Source of the DNA: Mucilaginibacter psychrotolerans
Lineage (GTDB): Bacteria > Bacteroidota > Bacteroidia > Sphingobacteriales > Sphingobacteriaceae
Reading direction: 5' to 3'
DNA length: 64,000 bases
NCBI RefSeq assembly: GCF_004519315.1
Contig: NZ_SOZE01000024.1
Location: 1-64,000, forward strand
The notes beneath the pieces are model-generated. The model saw nothing but the letters and a program-made list of their open reading frames with translations. It did no database searches and was not told the DNA's origin. Position numbers and translations under genes: made by a program. Every line of letters begins with the position of its first letter. Within the stretch, counting starts at the first letter, position 1. Below, piece by piece: positions 8,638-16,286 of this stretch.

Positions 8638-9906
8638 GTGATTAAACCACTATACAAATATCTTTTAGCTTTTACCTTTCTGCTTTTACCTTTCTGCTTA
8701 AAGGCAGCCTCCATCCTCATCCCAATGGACGAGGAGCAGAAAGATCACCTGAAATCGTACGGGATTGCCTTTTGGGTGTTGAAAGAGCAGCAGGAGGTTG
8801 ATTGGCTACTGAACTACCGCGGCGGTAGCTTCATGATGAAGTATGATAAACGTATCGAAGATGAGTGCAAGATACGCGGTGTAAGCTACCAGGTAATTGC
8901 CGATGCCGCCGCTACACAGATTATCAACGAAGTGAGCGATCCATCGGTAAACATGGATTTGGTGAAGCTGCAGAAAGCACCCAAAATGGCGGTTTATTCG
9001 CCCAAGAGCAAGCTGCCCTGGGATGATGCCGTTACCCTGGTTTTGAAATATGCCGAGATACCTTACGATGTTTTATACGACGAGGAAGTGATAAAGGGCG
9101 ACCTACCCAAGTACGATTGGTTGCACCTGCACCACGAGGATTTTACGGGGCAGTTCAGCAAGTTTTATGCAGCTTACCGTTACGCGCAATGGTATAACGA
9201 TGATGTAAAGGCGCAGAACGCTATGGCCAGGAAGCTGGGCTTTCAAAAGGTATCGCAAATGAAGCTGGCGGTGGCGCAGCATATCCGCGATTTTTGCGCG
9301 GGAGGGGGCTTTCTGTTTGCCATGTGCAGCGGTACCGATACCTTCGATATTGCACTGGCAGCCTCCAATACTGATATTTGCGGGGCGATGTTCGATGGCG
9401 ATGCCGTAGATCCCGCCGCGCAAAGCAAGCTCGATTACAGCCAAACCTTCGCCTTTCAGGGTTTCCAGCTGGATATGAACCCCGAATCGCACCAGTTCAG
9501 CAATATAGATGTTACGCCAACGCGGCAGATAGAGCGGACGCGCGATTTCTTCACGCTGTTCGATTTTTCGGCCAAGTGGGATGTGGTGCCCAGCATGCTT
9601 ACCCAAAACCATGATAAGGTGATCAAAGGCTTTATGGGCCTCACCACGGCCTACAACAAAAATCGCCTGAAACCCGGCGTTACCATTATGGGCGAAATGA
9701 AAACCGCTAATGAGGCCCGTTATATACACGGCGAATTTGGCAAAGGCCAGTGGACCTTCTACGGAGGCCACGACCCCGAAGATTACCAGCACGCTGTTGG
9801 CGACCCGCCTACCGACCTTAAGCTACACCCTAATTCGCCTGGATACAGGTTGATATTGAACAACGTGTTGTTCCCGGCGGCAAATAAGAAGAAACAGAAA
9901 ACGTAA
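8638..9906 (+). CDS. Secreted protein of the Bacteroidota family often labelled asparagine synthetase B (function uncertain)
   Basis: 422 residues from GTG 8638 (430 if TTG 8614 is used). The N-terminus is a signal peptide with two Leu/Phe-rich runs and cleavage after Lys-Ala-Ala. The mature protein has blocks that look conserved: 'KMAVYSPKSKLPWDDAVTLV', 'YDWLHLHHEDFTGQ', 'FCAGGGFLFAMCSGTDTFDI', 'GKGQWTFYGGHDPEDYQH' and 'LHPNSPGYRLILNNVLFP'. The GGGFLFAMCSGTD segment resembles the nucleophile elbow of DJ-1/glutamine-amidotransferase-like folds, with a possible Cys. I recall homologues being annotated as asparagine synthetase B, but neither an N-terminal catalytic Cys nor a PP-loop (SGGxDS) is present and the protein is exported. 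That name is therefore doubtful. Confidence 0.7.
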   Translation: MIKPLYKYLLAFTFLLLPFCLKAASILIPMDEEQKDHLKSYGIAFWVLKEQQEVDWLLNYRGGSFMMKYDKRIEDECKIRGVSYQVIADAAATQIINEVSDPSVNMDLVKLQKAPKMAVYSPKSKLPWDDAVTLVLKYAEIPYDVLYDEEVIKGDLPKYDWLHLHHEDFTGQFSKFYAAYRYAQWYNDDVKAQNAMARKLGFQKVSQMKLAVAQHIRDFCAGGGFLFAMCSGTDTFDIALAASNTDICGAMFDGDAVDPAAQSKLDYSQTFAFQGFQLDMNPESHQFSNIDVTPTRQIERTRDFFTLFDFSAKWDVVPSMLTQNHDKVIKGFMGLTTAYNKNRLKPGVTIMGEMKTANEARYIHGEFGKGQWTFYGGHDPEDYQHAVGDPPTDLKLHPNSPGYRLILNNVLFPAANKKKQKT

Positions 9907-9917
9907 TAGCCAGTTGG

Positions 9918-10080
9918 CAGTTTGCGGTGGGCAGTTTGCAGTGGATTTAGTGCTCAGTTTGCAGTAGGCGAATAGCAGGATATAGTTTTCAGTTGACTGT
10001 TAACATGCATATTGCGGTGGTGTGTTGCCTGCCAAGATAATTCTCACTTATCAAACTAAACTGCCCACCGCACACTGCCT
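9918..10080. repeat. Long-armed inverted repeat between convergent genes
   Basis: GGCAGTTTGCGGTGGGCAG (starting at 9917) pairs with CTGCCCACCGCACACTGCC (from 10061) at all but a few positions. The interval also holds more CAGTTTGC words. It lies between two converging genes and could act as a bidirectional terminator. A similar pair of the same words flanks 56909-56987. Confidence 0.65.
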
Positions 10081-10089
10081 ACTGTAAAC

Positions 10090-12186
10090 TTAATTATAGA
10101 ACGTCCACGCTACCCCAAATTTCAAAGCGGCATCTTGTTGGGGATATCTGTTTACCGTGTAGTACCCCTTGCTAAAAAGACCTTGGTTGGCATAATCGTA
10201 CTGGAGGAATATGTTGGTGCGTTGCAGTGTAGCTTTGAAAAACACGCTGGCAATAGGGTAGGAGGTGAAGGTTACGTTTGCCCCGTTGTAAAACTGGCCC
10301 AGGCCAACGGCATAGGAGGGTGCGGTGTATGCGGTGTTGTAACGCAGGCTGACACCGTACTCTGATTTCAGCACATCAAAGAAGGTGGAGTTATGGTACA
10401 AACTGGTGTAAACGTAAACCTCGGGCGTGCGCAACAGCGTAAGGTTATCAGATTTTTGGTAAACCACATAATTGTCGAAATGGAATTTATGCCAGGTAAG
10501 GTTTTTACTTGCGCTAAGCTTTATCATGTTGATGGCCGTGCCGTATTGCTGTGGTGTGGCGTCAACCCCGCCCTTGGATGCGGCAAAGTACAGATAATCG
10601 TTTATCAGGAAGTACTCGGCTTTTAGTTCCACCTTCAATAGATCGTTGATGTAATTAAACGATAGGTTGGTTATCTTCTGGTTGTTAAAATCGGTATGGA
10701 AGATGTAGTGGTTGCTTACCCAATCGGAATAAGCCAGCCCGGGCGAACTGCTTTGAATATAAGCACCTAAGACAATCTTCCCCGCTTTTTGGCCGCCGGC
10801 AAGGGTAAGTTTGGCATCGTACAGTAAATCGCCAAAGTTGCGGCCCTGCACTATCTGGCGAATATCGCCATCCAGGTTTATCCTGTCGCTAAAACGGTAA
10901 CCAAGGCGGGCCTTGAGTGTAATATTTTGGAAGCTGGAATTTTGCACCCTCACCTGTTTCATCACCTTACGCCCAAACTCGTTGATGGTGGTATCGCTTA
11001 CGTACTGGTTGTATTTATAGTAATCCTGTACCAGCCCAACATCCAGCTTCAGTTCGTTTTTGATCATTTTTACCGATTTGCCACGCAGGTAAAAACTGTA
11101 CGAGAAATCGTTCTGCAGATGCGTAACGCTCAGTGAGTCGCGCGAGCGGCCCGCGCTGAAGTAATAATCTGGGAACACACCGTAGGTATCCAAATCATTT
11201 TGCAGGTATTCGTAACGGCGGGTGTTATAGTAAAAGGTGTAAGCCACGCGCTGGGTAGGCAATACGTTGGTGCTGCCGGTGCCCTTCTTAAGGCTGTCTA
11301 TATGCCCTATGTAGTAAAACTGCTTCAAGTAAAGCCCGGTATTTTTCCAGCTACTATAGCTGCTGGGCAGTTTTACGGGTTCAGTAACCTTGCTGAACGA
11401 TGTTGTGGCGAAAATATCCTCGTTTTGTAGTGATCCGGTCTCGGGCGTTTTAAGGTTGTTGAAAAGCAGGTTGCCCAACAGGTTGTACCGTTGGTTGAGC
11501 GAATGGTACCAGGTAAACACCCCCGCGTTTAGTCCGGCTACGTTTTGCCTGAGCACGTTATTACTGCTGTAGTACCCGCGCGAACCGTTGAAATTCATGA
11601 TGAAGCCTACATTCCAGTTGGGTTTTACGTTTTGGGTATGCAGCGTTTTAAAATATTGTTCCTTGGTGCTTCCTAGCGTATTAGATAAGGAAAGCAGCGT
11701 GTATGGCACCCGCGCGTTGAAATAATTCATGTCCTGCGGGTTTATCAGGTAGGCATCAAGCATGTGCAAGCCTTCATCGAAGCCGATAGTTTTGCGCGGG
11801 TTGAAAAGCAAATCGCGCTGCGGAGTACCCAGGTAGCCTAGGTGTATCTTGGGGTTGCGCGGCTGATTCAGCGGGCTGTAGTTCTCGAAATTTACCAGCC
11901 CGGTATCCAACGGGAACAGCTGCGTACTATCTGCTAACAAACGTTCGCTGGTTACTTTGATAAATTTGGATGTGAATACCACCGAATCCTTGCGGTTAGC
12001 TTCACGCTTGCGGATAGAATCGATGTTCTGCGAATCTCCGGGACGACCGCTTCTGGTGCGGGTGGTATCGCGGCTGTAAACTGGTTCAGTTTGCTGCCCC
12101 GGATAGGTGGTGCGCACCTGCCCTAATGCCGCCTGTACCGAAGCGCAAATCAATACCAGCAGTATATATTTTAGCTTAACTGCCAT
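10090..12186 (-). CDS. Putative porin (Porin_10-like outer-membrane beta-barrel)
   Basis: 698 residues. Signal peptide in residues 1-22 (cleavage near Ala-Leu-Gly-Gln), a disordered Thr/Arg/Asp-rich region to about 65, then a long series of alternating amphipathic strands rich in Tyr, Asn, Phe and Leu, ending in an aromatic residue near the C-terminus ('WTFYN'), as outer-membrane barrels do. The length and the position directly after a purine nucleoside phosphorylase gene fit the Bacteroidota putative-porin family (Porin_10). Its ATG follows the phosphorylase TAA with no gap, so the two are translationally coupled in an lpxK-phosphorylase-porin operon. Substrate unknown; a nucleoside is a guess from context only. 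Confidence 0.82.
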   Translation of the reverse strand: MAVKLKYILLVLICASVQAALGQVRTTYPGQQTEPVYSRDTTRTRSGRPGDSQNIDSIRKREANRKDSVVFTSKFIKVTSERLLADSTQLFPLDTGLVNFENYSPLNQPRNPKIHLGYLGTPQRDLLFNPRKTIGFDEGLHMLDAYLINPQDMNYFNARVPYTLLSLSNTLGSTKEQYFKTLHTQNVKPNWNVGFIMNFNGSRGYYSSNNVLRQNVAGLNAGVFTWYHSLNQRYNLLGNLLFNNLKTPETGSLQNEDIFATTSFSKVTEPVKLPSSYSSWKNTGLYLKQFYYIGHIDSLKKGTGSTNVLPTQRVAYTFYYNTRRYEYLQNDLDTYGVFPDYYFSAGRSRDSLSVTHLQNDFSYSFYLRGKSVKMIKNELKLDVGLVQDYYKYNQYVSDTTINEFGRKVMKQVRVQNSSFQNITLKARLGYRFSDRINLDGDIRQIVQGRNFGDLLYDAKLTLAGGQKAGKIVLGAYIQSSSPGLAYSDWVSNHYIFHTDFNNQKITNLSFNYINDLLKVELKAEYFLINDYLYFAASKGGVDATPQQYGTAINMIKLSASKNLTWHKFHFDNYVVYQKSDNLTLLRTPEVYVYTSLYHNSTFFDVLKSEYGVSLRYNTAYTAPSYAVGLGQFYNGANVTFTSYPIASVFFKATLQRTNIFLQYDYANQGLFSKGYYTVNRYPQQDAALKFGVAWTFYN

Positions 12187-13002
12187 TTACAGCCCTGCTA
12201 TTAGTTCTTTAAGGATGTGCGTCATTTTTGGTTCCGCTTCGCGCGCAGTTGCCAATATTTCATCAAGCGATACTGGTTTCAGTTCTTCGGGGAAGCCTTC
12301 ATCTGTAAGCACTGATATGGCGAATACCGGCAGACCCATATGGTTGGCTACGATTACCTCGGGCACGGTGCTCATGCCTACGGCATCACCGCCTATAATG
12401 CGCAGGTATTTGTATTCGGCACGGGTCTCTAAATTGGGGCCGGTTACGGCTACGTACACACCTTTATGACAGGTGATATTGTTGGCCTCCGCAATTTTTA
12501 AGGCTTTGTCGATTAGTTCATGCTTATAAGGTTCGCTCATATCCGGGAAACGCGGGCCCATCTCCGAATCGTTGCGGCCGATGAGCGGGTTCATGGGCTG
12601 CAGGTTGATATGGTCTTCAATTACCATCAAATCGCCTTTTCTGAAGGCCGGGTTTAGCGAGCCGCTGGCGTTTGATACGAAGAGTGTTTTAATGCCCAAT
12701 AGTTTCATTACCCTTACCGGCAGGGTTATCTGCTGCATGGTGTAACCCTCATAGTAGTGCAGGCGGCCCTGCATGGCAACCACTTTTTTGCCCGCCAGCG
12801 TACCGAATATCAACTTGCCCGAATGGAACTCCAGAGTCGACATCGGAAAATCTGGTATGTTGCTGTACATCAGCTGTTTTTCTACCTCAATCTCGTTCAC
12901 CAATGCGCCAAGGCCTGTGCCAAGGATTATGCCGCACTCGGGCACGAAATCGCCGATGCGTTTTTTGATATAATTGGTGCTATTTTGAATACTTTCTAAC
13001 AT
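12187..13002 (-). CDS. punA: Purine nucleoside phosphorylase
   Basis: 271 residues, the length of trimeric PNPs (PNP/MTAP family). It cleaves inosine and guanosine with phosphate to free base and ribose-1-phosphate in purine salvage (cytoplasm). Visible signatures: '[12 protein letters not shown]' (phosphate loop), '[11 protein letters not shown]', '[19 protein letters not shown]', '[20 protein letters not shown]' with the base-binding Glu, and '[18 protein letters not shown]'. The start overlaps the end of lpxK by 23 bases and the stop abuts the porin ATG, placing it in the middle of a three-gene minus-strand operon. Confidence 0.95.
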   Translation of the reverse strand: MLESIQNSTNYIKKRIGDFVPECGIILGTGLGALVNEIEVEKQLMYSNIPDFPMSTLEFHSGKLIFGTLAGKKVVAMQGRLHYYEGYTMQQITLPVRVMKLLGIKTLFVSNASGSLNPAFRKGDLMVIEDHINLQPMNPLIGRNDSEMGPRFPDMSEPYKHELIDKALKIAEANNITCHKGVYVAVTGPNLETRAEYKYLRIIGGDAVGMSTVPEVIVANHMGLPVFAISVLTDEGFPEELKPVSLDEILATAREAEPKMTHILKELIAGL

Positions 13003-14029
13003 AATCTGTTATTAACTTATCGAAGTTGTGCTGCCCATCGCCCAGAAAACTAATGCCTATCGGTATCACCAAAATAAACAGTCGCGACACCTCGGGGAGC
13101 AGGTCATGTACCCCTAAACGCTGCGCATCCTTTTCTGTTGTGATAATTACTTTTTTTTGTGCTTTGCAGGCAGCAAACTCAGCAGCAAGTTTAGCGATAT
13201 TTTTTAAGGTAAAGGGGTGATGGTCGGGATAATTATGGTGGATGATATGCTGCGTAGCCATTTTTAAGTGCGTTACCAATGGCTTGGGGTTAGCAATGCC
13301 GGTAAGCAGGAATACGGTGGTATCAGCCTCTATTTTATAGCCCAATTGGCGCTGCTGCATATCCTGTAGAGGCAGGTAGTTGATGGTGCTGAAGAACAAG
13401 GGCTGAAAGCTTTGCGGATTAACGCGGTAATAGCAGCGGGTCATTTCTTCTTCGGTTAGGGCAGGGGGGCATTTGGTGATCACCATGATATCGGCCCGCC
13501 ATTTGCCGCTGAACGGCTCGCGCAGGTTGCCGGCTGGTAATACGAAACGCGTATCATAAAGCTTGTTATAATCGAACAGCAGGATGCTGAGCCCTGGCTT
13601 TACCGCGCGATGCTGGTAGGCATCATCCAGGATAATCAAATTGTGTGATGTTTTGAGCTGTTCAATACCAGCAACCCTGTCCTCGCAAACGGCAACAGTA
13701 ACCTCCGGAAATTTATGGCTGAACTGAGCCGGCTCGTCGCCAATATCGGTGGCAGTGGCACTTGCGGCGGCAGTCAGGAATCCCTTAGTTTTTCTTCCGT
13801 AGCCACGGCTGAGGGTGGCCAGTTGGTGTTCATTTTTCAGTAGGCGGATGAGGTACTCCGTCATAGGGCTTTTGCCCGCGCCGCCAACATCCAGGTTGCC
13901 TACGGATATGACGGGCATATCAAACTCAAGGCTTTTAAACAGCCCGGCATCGTAGAACCAATTGCGCAAGAGCACAACCAGGGCATAAATCAACGAAAAC
14001 GGAAGCAAAAGCCAGCGCAGGTATTTCAT
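12980..14029 (-). CDS. lpxK: Tetraacyldisaccharide 4'-kinase
   Basis: 349 residues. LpxK phosphorylates the 4' position of the lipid A disaccharide at the inner face of the cytoplasmic membrane. A hydrophobic N-terminal membrane helix (residues about 5-25) is followed by the P-loop-like 'GGAGKSP' (49-55) and 'LDDAYQHR' (134-141), both characteristic of LpxK. It is the first gene of the minus-strand operon with purine nucleoside phosphorylase and porin. Length and motifs are normal. A 36-base gap separates it from the toxin-antitoxin pair upstream. Confidence 0.95.
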   Translation of the reverse strand: MKYLRWLLLPFSLIYALVVLLRNWFYDAGLFKSLEFDMPVISVGNLDVGGAGKSPMTEYLIRLLKNEHQLATLSRGYGRKTKGFLTAAASATATDIGDEPAQFSHKFPEVTVAVCEDRVAGIEQLKTSHNLIILDDAYQHRAVKPGLSILLFDYNKLYDTRFVLPAGNLREPFSGKWRADIMVITKCPPALTEEEMTRCYYRVNPQSFQPLFFSTINYLPLQDMQQRQLGYKIEADTTVFLLTGIANPKPLVTHLKMATQHIIHHNYPDHHPFTLKNIAKLAAEFAACKAQKKVIITTEKDAQRLGVHDLLPEVSRLFILVIPIGISFLGDGQHNFDKLITDYVRKYSK

Positions 14030-14065
14030 AGAGAGGGCAAAGATAGGGAATTGGGGGGAGGAGTT

Positions 14066-14392
14066 TTAAGCGATGATAATAACAGTGGACTGCCTCGTAC
14101 TTTCGCCATCCAAGTGCGCTTTAACTTTAGGGCTGAGTTTGGTGAGTTCGTTATAGGTATTGATTGATGCTGTCAAAACAAATACAGTTATAGTGTATTT
14201 TTTGAAATTCTGTTGGTATTGCAAATTTTTATCAAACGTAAATAATGCGTCAAAGCCCTCAAGCAGAAGCAATTTTAAAAGTTCACCATTTTTTATACCG
14301 CTCCAGCCTTTATCGGCGACAGTATAGATTTCGTGTTCAGTAAAATCGAGCTTAAGTTTTTTCGGCAGATTCTCATCAAGCAACAGCTTCAT
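14066..14392 (-). CDS. DUF5615 PIN-like toxin
   Basis: 108 residues. It begins 'MKLLLDENLPKKL', the acidic D-E-N start of DUF5615/Mut7-C PIN-like proteins (the VapC45-type toxin group), with a second acidic patch at 'ALFTFDKNLQYQQNF'. PIN-like toxins are RNases whose clustered Asp/Glu bind metal. The gene overlaps the upstream DUF433 gene by 17 bases, the usual arrangement for this toxin-antitoxin type. RNase activity is known of the family rather than shown here. Confidence 0.85.
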   Translation of the reverse strand: MKLLLDENLPKKLKLDFTEHEIYTVADKGWSGIKNGELLKLLLLEGFDALFTFDKNLQYQQNFKKYTITVFVLTASINTYNELTKLSPKVKAHLDGESTRQSTVIIIA

Positions 14393-14621
14393 AAAGTTTC
14401 ATGATATCTTTTGAAGTAACAATTTTGTTGGCCACATCTAAAAGCGCAACCGCCTGTTCCCTAGAAACAGATGGGAAATCCTCTAGGAATTCATCTAAAG
14501 TAACACCGGCTTCAAGGTGGTCGAAGAGGGATTCAACTGGCACACGGGTTCCTGTAAAAACAGGTTGCCCGCTTAAAATATCCTGATCGATATTGATTAC
14601 CTCTTGAATTTGCATACTCAA
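14376..14621 (-). CDS. DUF433 antitoxin
   Basis: 81 residues. The pattern 'ILSGQPVFTGTRVPVESLFD', then 'EFLEDFPSVSREQAVALLDV', is the DUF433 family (VapB45-like, a small winged-helix DNA-binding antitoxin). It precedes and overlaps the DUF5615 toxin gene. It probably neutralises the toxin and represses the shared promoter in the 57-base gap to the divergent beta-lactamase gene. The start could be Met1 or Met3. Confidence 0.88.
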   Translation of the reverse strand: MSMQIQEVINIDQDILSGQPVFTGTRVPVESLFDHLEAGVTLDEFLEDFPSVSREQAVALLDVANKIVTSKDIMKLYEAVA

Positions 14622-14678
14622 ATTTACAAAATTTATTTAATTTAGTTTGCTGCTATCAAAATCAAACCCATTCCCTCC

Positions 14679-15587
14679 ATGAAACATCTTTTACTCGCCA
14701 TCTTCCTATTCTTCGCAACCGCTTCCTTCGCCCAAACCGATAAAAAGCTAACCGCCCAATTGCAAACTGCAGTACAAGGTTTTAAAGGGCAAGTGGGCAT
14801 TTACGTGCAGAACTTAAAAACCGGCAAAACGGTGGCCATAAACCAGGATACACTTTTCCCCACCGCAAGCATGATTAAAGTGAGCATACTGAGCGGGCTG
14901 ATGGATAAATTGGAGAAAGGCGAGCTGAAGTACAACCAGAAACTGGCCTATCGCGACTCGTTGCTGTACGCTGGTGAAGACATACTGGGTTCGTTTAAAG
15001 ATAAGGACACCATCCAATTGAGCAAGGTAGCTATGCTGATGATTACCATGAGCGATAATACCGCCAGCCTTTGGTTGCAAAAGCTGGTAACGGGTACCCA
15101 TATCAACAATTGGCTGGATAGCAACGGTTTCAAAAGCATGCGGGTAAACTCGCGCACGCCCGGCCGTGAAGCCTTTCGCAAAGTATACGGCTGGGGTGTT
15201 ACCACGCCTTATGAAATGTGTAGGTTGTTTACCATGATACGCAACGGGCAGGTGGTAAGCCCTGCTGCCAGCGAGCGCATGAGCCGCACGCTTAATAGGA
15301 TTTATTGGGACAATACTGCCCTCTCGCAAGTACCGCCATACGTGCAATGCCTGTCTAAACAGGGAGCGGTTGACGACAGTCGCTCAGAAACGGTGCTGGT
15401 GCACGCCCCGCATGGCGACTACGTTTTCTCCGTCATCACCAAAAATAACAAAGACCAAAGCTGGACACCCAACAACGAGGCCGACGTGCTCATCCGCAAG
15501 GTATCGGCCCTGCTTTGGCACTATTACGAACCAAAGGACAAGTGGCAACCTGCCCCTGGCATCGATAAATACATGCTTAACGAATAG
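14679..15587 (+). CDS. Class A beta-lactamase-like serine hydrolase
   Basis: 302 residues with a signal peptide (1-19, cleavage at Phe-Ala-Gln). The penicillin-recognising fold is shown by S64-x-x-K67 ('TASMIKVS'), S125-D126-N127 and K227-Q228-G229, where classical enzymes have K-T/S-G. E164 lies in the expected omega-loop stretch, but no clear E-x-x-x-N is seen. The altered third motif and omega loop leave true beta-lactamase activity uncertain; a peptidoglycan-related or other serine hydrolase role is possible. Its stop directly abuts the stop of the convergent VOC gene. Confidence 0.85.
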   Translation: MKHLLLAIFLFFATASFAQTDKKLTAQLQTAVQGFKGQVGIYVQNLKTGKTVAINQDTLFPTASMIKVSILSGLMDKLEKGELKYNQKLAYRDSLLYAGEDILGSFKDKDTIQLSKVAMLMITMSDNTASLWLQKLVTGTHINNWLDSNGFKSMRVNSRTPGREAFRKVYGWGVTTPYEMCRLFTMIRNGQVVSPAASERMSRTLNRIYWDNTALSQVPPYVQCLSKQGAVDDSRSETVLVHAPHGDYVFSVITKNNKDQSWTPNNEADVLIRKVSALLWHYYEPKDKWQPAPGIDKYMLNE

Positions 15588-16079
15588 TTATTTTAGTTCG
15601 GCAAGTAGGCCTTGTATATCGAGGCTTCGGGTGTACATGGTCATTTCACCGGCATCGTTTACGGGCCATTTATCTTTCGGGCGGTCCCAGTATAGTTCCA
15701 CGCCGTTGCCGTCGGGGTCGTCAAGATAAATTGCCTCAGACACGCCATGGTCTGATGCTCCGGTGATGGGATATTTGGCATCTATCAGGCGTTGCAGTAT
15801 GGCGGCCAGGTCCTTCCTCTCAGGATATAAAATTGCCGTATGATATAAACCCGGCGCGTACTCTGGTGCTGGTGATGCGCCTTTACTGTGCCAGGTATTT
15901 AACCCGATGTGGTGATGGTAGCCCCCGGCGGATATAAAAGCCGCCTGGTCGCCGTACATCATCTGTACTTCGAAACCCAGTAAGCCACCGTAAAAAGCTA
16001 ACGATTTTTGTATATCGCTGACTTTTAAATGCACATGCCCTATGCGGGTTTGTGCGGGTATCTTGTAATCGCTCATCAT
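15588..16079 (-). CDS. VOC-family (glyoxalase/ring-cleavage dioxygenase-like) protein
   Basis: 163 residues with two beta-alpha-beta-beta-beta modules. The first begins 'GHVHLKVSDIQKSLAFYGGL'; the second contains 'GLYHTAILYPER' and ends 'DPDGNGVELYWDRP'. Candidate metal ligands are the His in HVHLKV, the His in GLYHTAI and the Glu in GVELYWD. The pattern is close to CatE-like catechol-2,3-dioxygenase relatives. Substrate not predictable. The start may be Met1 or Met2. It is convergent with the beta-lactamase-like gene, with no bases between the stops. Confidence 0.85.
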   Translation of the reverse strand: MMSDYKIPAQTRIGHVHLKVSDIQKSLAFYGGLLGFEVQMMYGDQAAFISAGGYHHHIGLNTWHSKGASPAPEYAPGLYHTAILYPERKDLAAILQRLIDAKYPITGASDHGVSEAIYLDDPDGNGVELYWDRPKDKWPVNDAGEMTMYTRSLDIQGLLAELK

Positions 16080-16286
16080 CTTTTTTTTGTGTTGTAAAGT
16101 TACAAGGTTTAAAGGTTGATATTGTTGAGGATAAGTAAAATTACGTGTTTAAACATATATTTGTAAATTGGCGTTGGTGTAACTTTACTGTTAATGTTGT
16201 TTAATTATAGTTAAGGAATGTTAACGCGTGGGCATAATCCGAAAGATTTTGTACATTTTTAAGCGTTGAACATTTGCCTGAACTGT

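Noticed and set aside
14679-15587. Acquired antibiotic-resistance beta-lactamase
   Set aside because: The third motif is KQG and the omega-loop Glu/Asn pattern is not clear; it reads as a chromosomal serine hydrolase of this lineage.
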